Assembly: GCA_018623155.1 (NCBI GenBank)
Contig: JAAZVZ010000002.1
Location: 1 to 64,000 of the forward strand
Length of the DNA: 64,000 bases
Direction: 5' to 3'
Source of the DNA: Glaciecola sp.
GTDB taxonomy: Bacteria > Pseudomonadota > Gammaproteobacteria > Enterobacterales > Alteromonadaceae
Of this stretch, positions 63,876 through 64,000 are shown piece by piece. The notes beneath the pieces are model-generated. The model saw only the letters and a program-made list of their open reading frames with translations, made no database searches and was not told where the DNA came from. Both the position numbers and the translations under genes were made by a program. How positions within the stretch are numbered: the stretch's first letter is position 1; each line of letters starts with the position of its first letter.

Positions 63876-64000
63876 ATGGCACTATCAAACAAACAGAAGC
63901 AGTACCTCAAAGGACTCGCCCACGCACTTAAACCCGTTGTTCAACTTGGCGGGAATGGATTTACCGAGGGGGTTTTAGCTGAAATTGACAACGCCCTAGC
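63876..64000 (+). CDS. yhbY: YhbY/CRM-type RNA-binding protein, C-terminus outside window
   Basis: The first 41 codons are present. MALSNKQKQYLKGLAHALKP and the following VVQLGGNGFTEGVL match the CRM-domain protein YhbY, including the GxxG-like loop (GGNG), which associates with pre-50S ribosomal particles. The gene is divergent from rlmE as in E. coli and runs off the right end of the window; full length should be near 97 residues. Confidence 0.93.
   Translation, partial: MALSNKQKQYLKGLAHALKPVVQLGGNGFTEGVLAEIDNAL

Overview
The window is chromosomal DNA of a marine-type gammaproteobacterium, most likely of the order Alteromonadales (Alteromonas/Glaciecola-like). This rests on E. coli-like gene order around sucABCD/sdhCDAB/gltA, msbA-lpxK-kdsB, smc-zipA-ligA and ftsH-folP-glmM, an SMC-type (not MukB) condensin, and a large TonB-dependent receptor beside a lipoprotein pullulanase. 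Species assignment is inference; no rRNA is present.

Layout. 1-738: C-terminal part of an integron integrase cut by the window edge; its cassette array, if any, should lie to the left. 735-6792: a cluster of a NodU/CmcH-type carbamoyltransferase, an SxtJ-like membrane protein and a DUF5989 mini-protein on the minus strand, divergent from two paralogous membrane-anchored SGNH hydrolases with TPR-like tails. 6837-10338: S41 peptidase, small coiled-coil lipoprotein, Tat-exported FAD oxidoreductase. 10444-17820: starch-type locus (TonB receptor plus pullulanase with three C-terminal repeat modules). 18054-18227: an unannotated 57-aa peptide gene with a double-glycine leader, wedged between the receptor and the TCA genes. 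18301-29880: sucD, sucC, sucB (two lipoyl domains), sucA, sdhB, sdhA, sdhD, sdhC (all minus) and divergent gltA, with an ArcA-like repeat in the sdhC/gltA intergenic region.

29973-38414: mixed housekeeping and regulatory genes (DUF3429, manC, pirin, tcdA, DedA, LysR, sterol desaturase, Crp/Fnr-type regulator, rimO). 38411-44267: kdsB, Trm112-like, lpxK, msbA in a tightly overlapping lipid A/LPS operon, then a comEC that lacks its usual C-terminal metallo-beta-lactamase domain, divergent from a DUF2062 gene. 44235-51921: ligA, zipA, smc, cysZ. 51937-55768: a secreted HExxH protein, nlpI, pnp. 56012-57533: three small plus-strand genes occupying the place where many relatives carry rimP-nusA-infB-rbfA-truB-rpsO. 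57575-64000: tRNA-Leu(GAG), secG, tpiA, glmM, folP, ftsH, rlmE (minus) and the start of yhbY (plus, cut by the window end).

The most interesting items are the orphan double-glycine peptide, the carbamoyltransferase/SxtJ/DUF5989/SGNH cluster, the ComEC without its nuclease-like domain, and the broken leuU-to-pnp synteny filled with unknown genes, one of them a probable membrane-anchored ASCH-domain protein. No CRISPR array, prophage or insertion sequence was seen.
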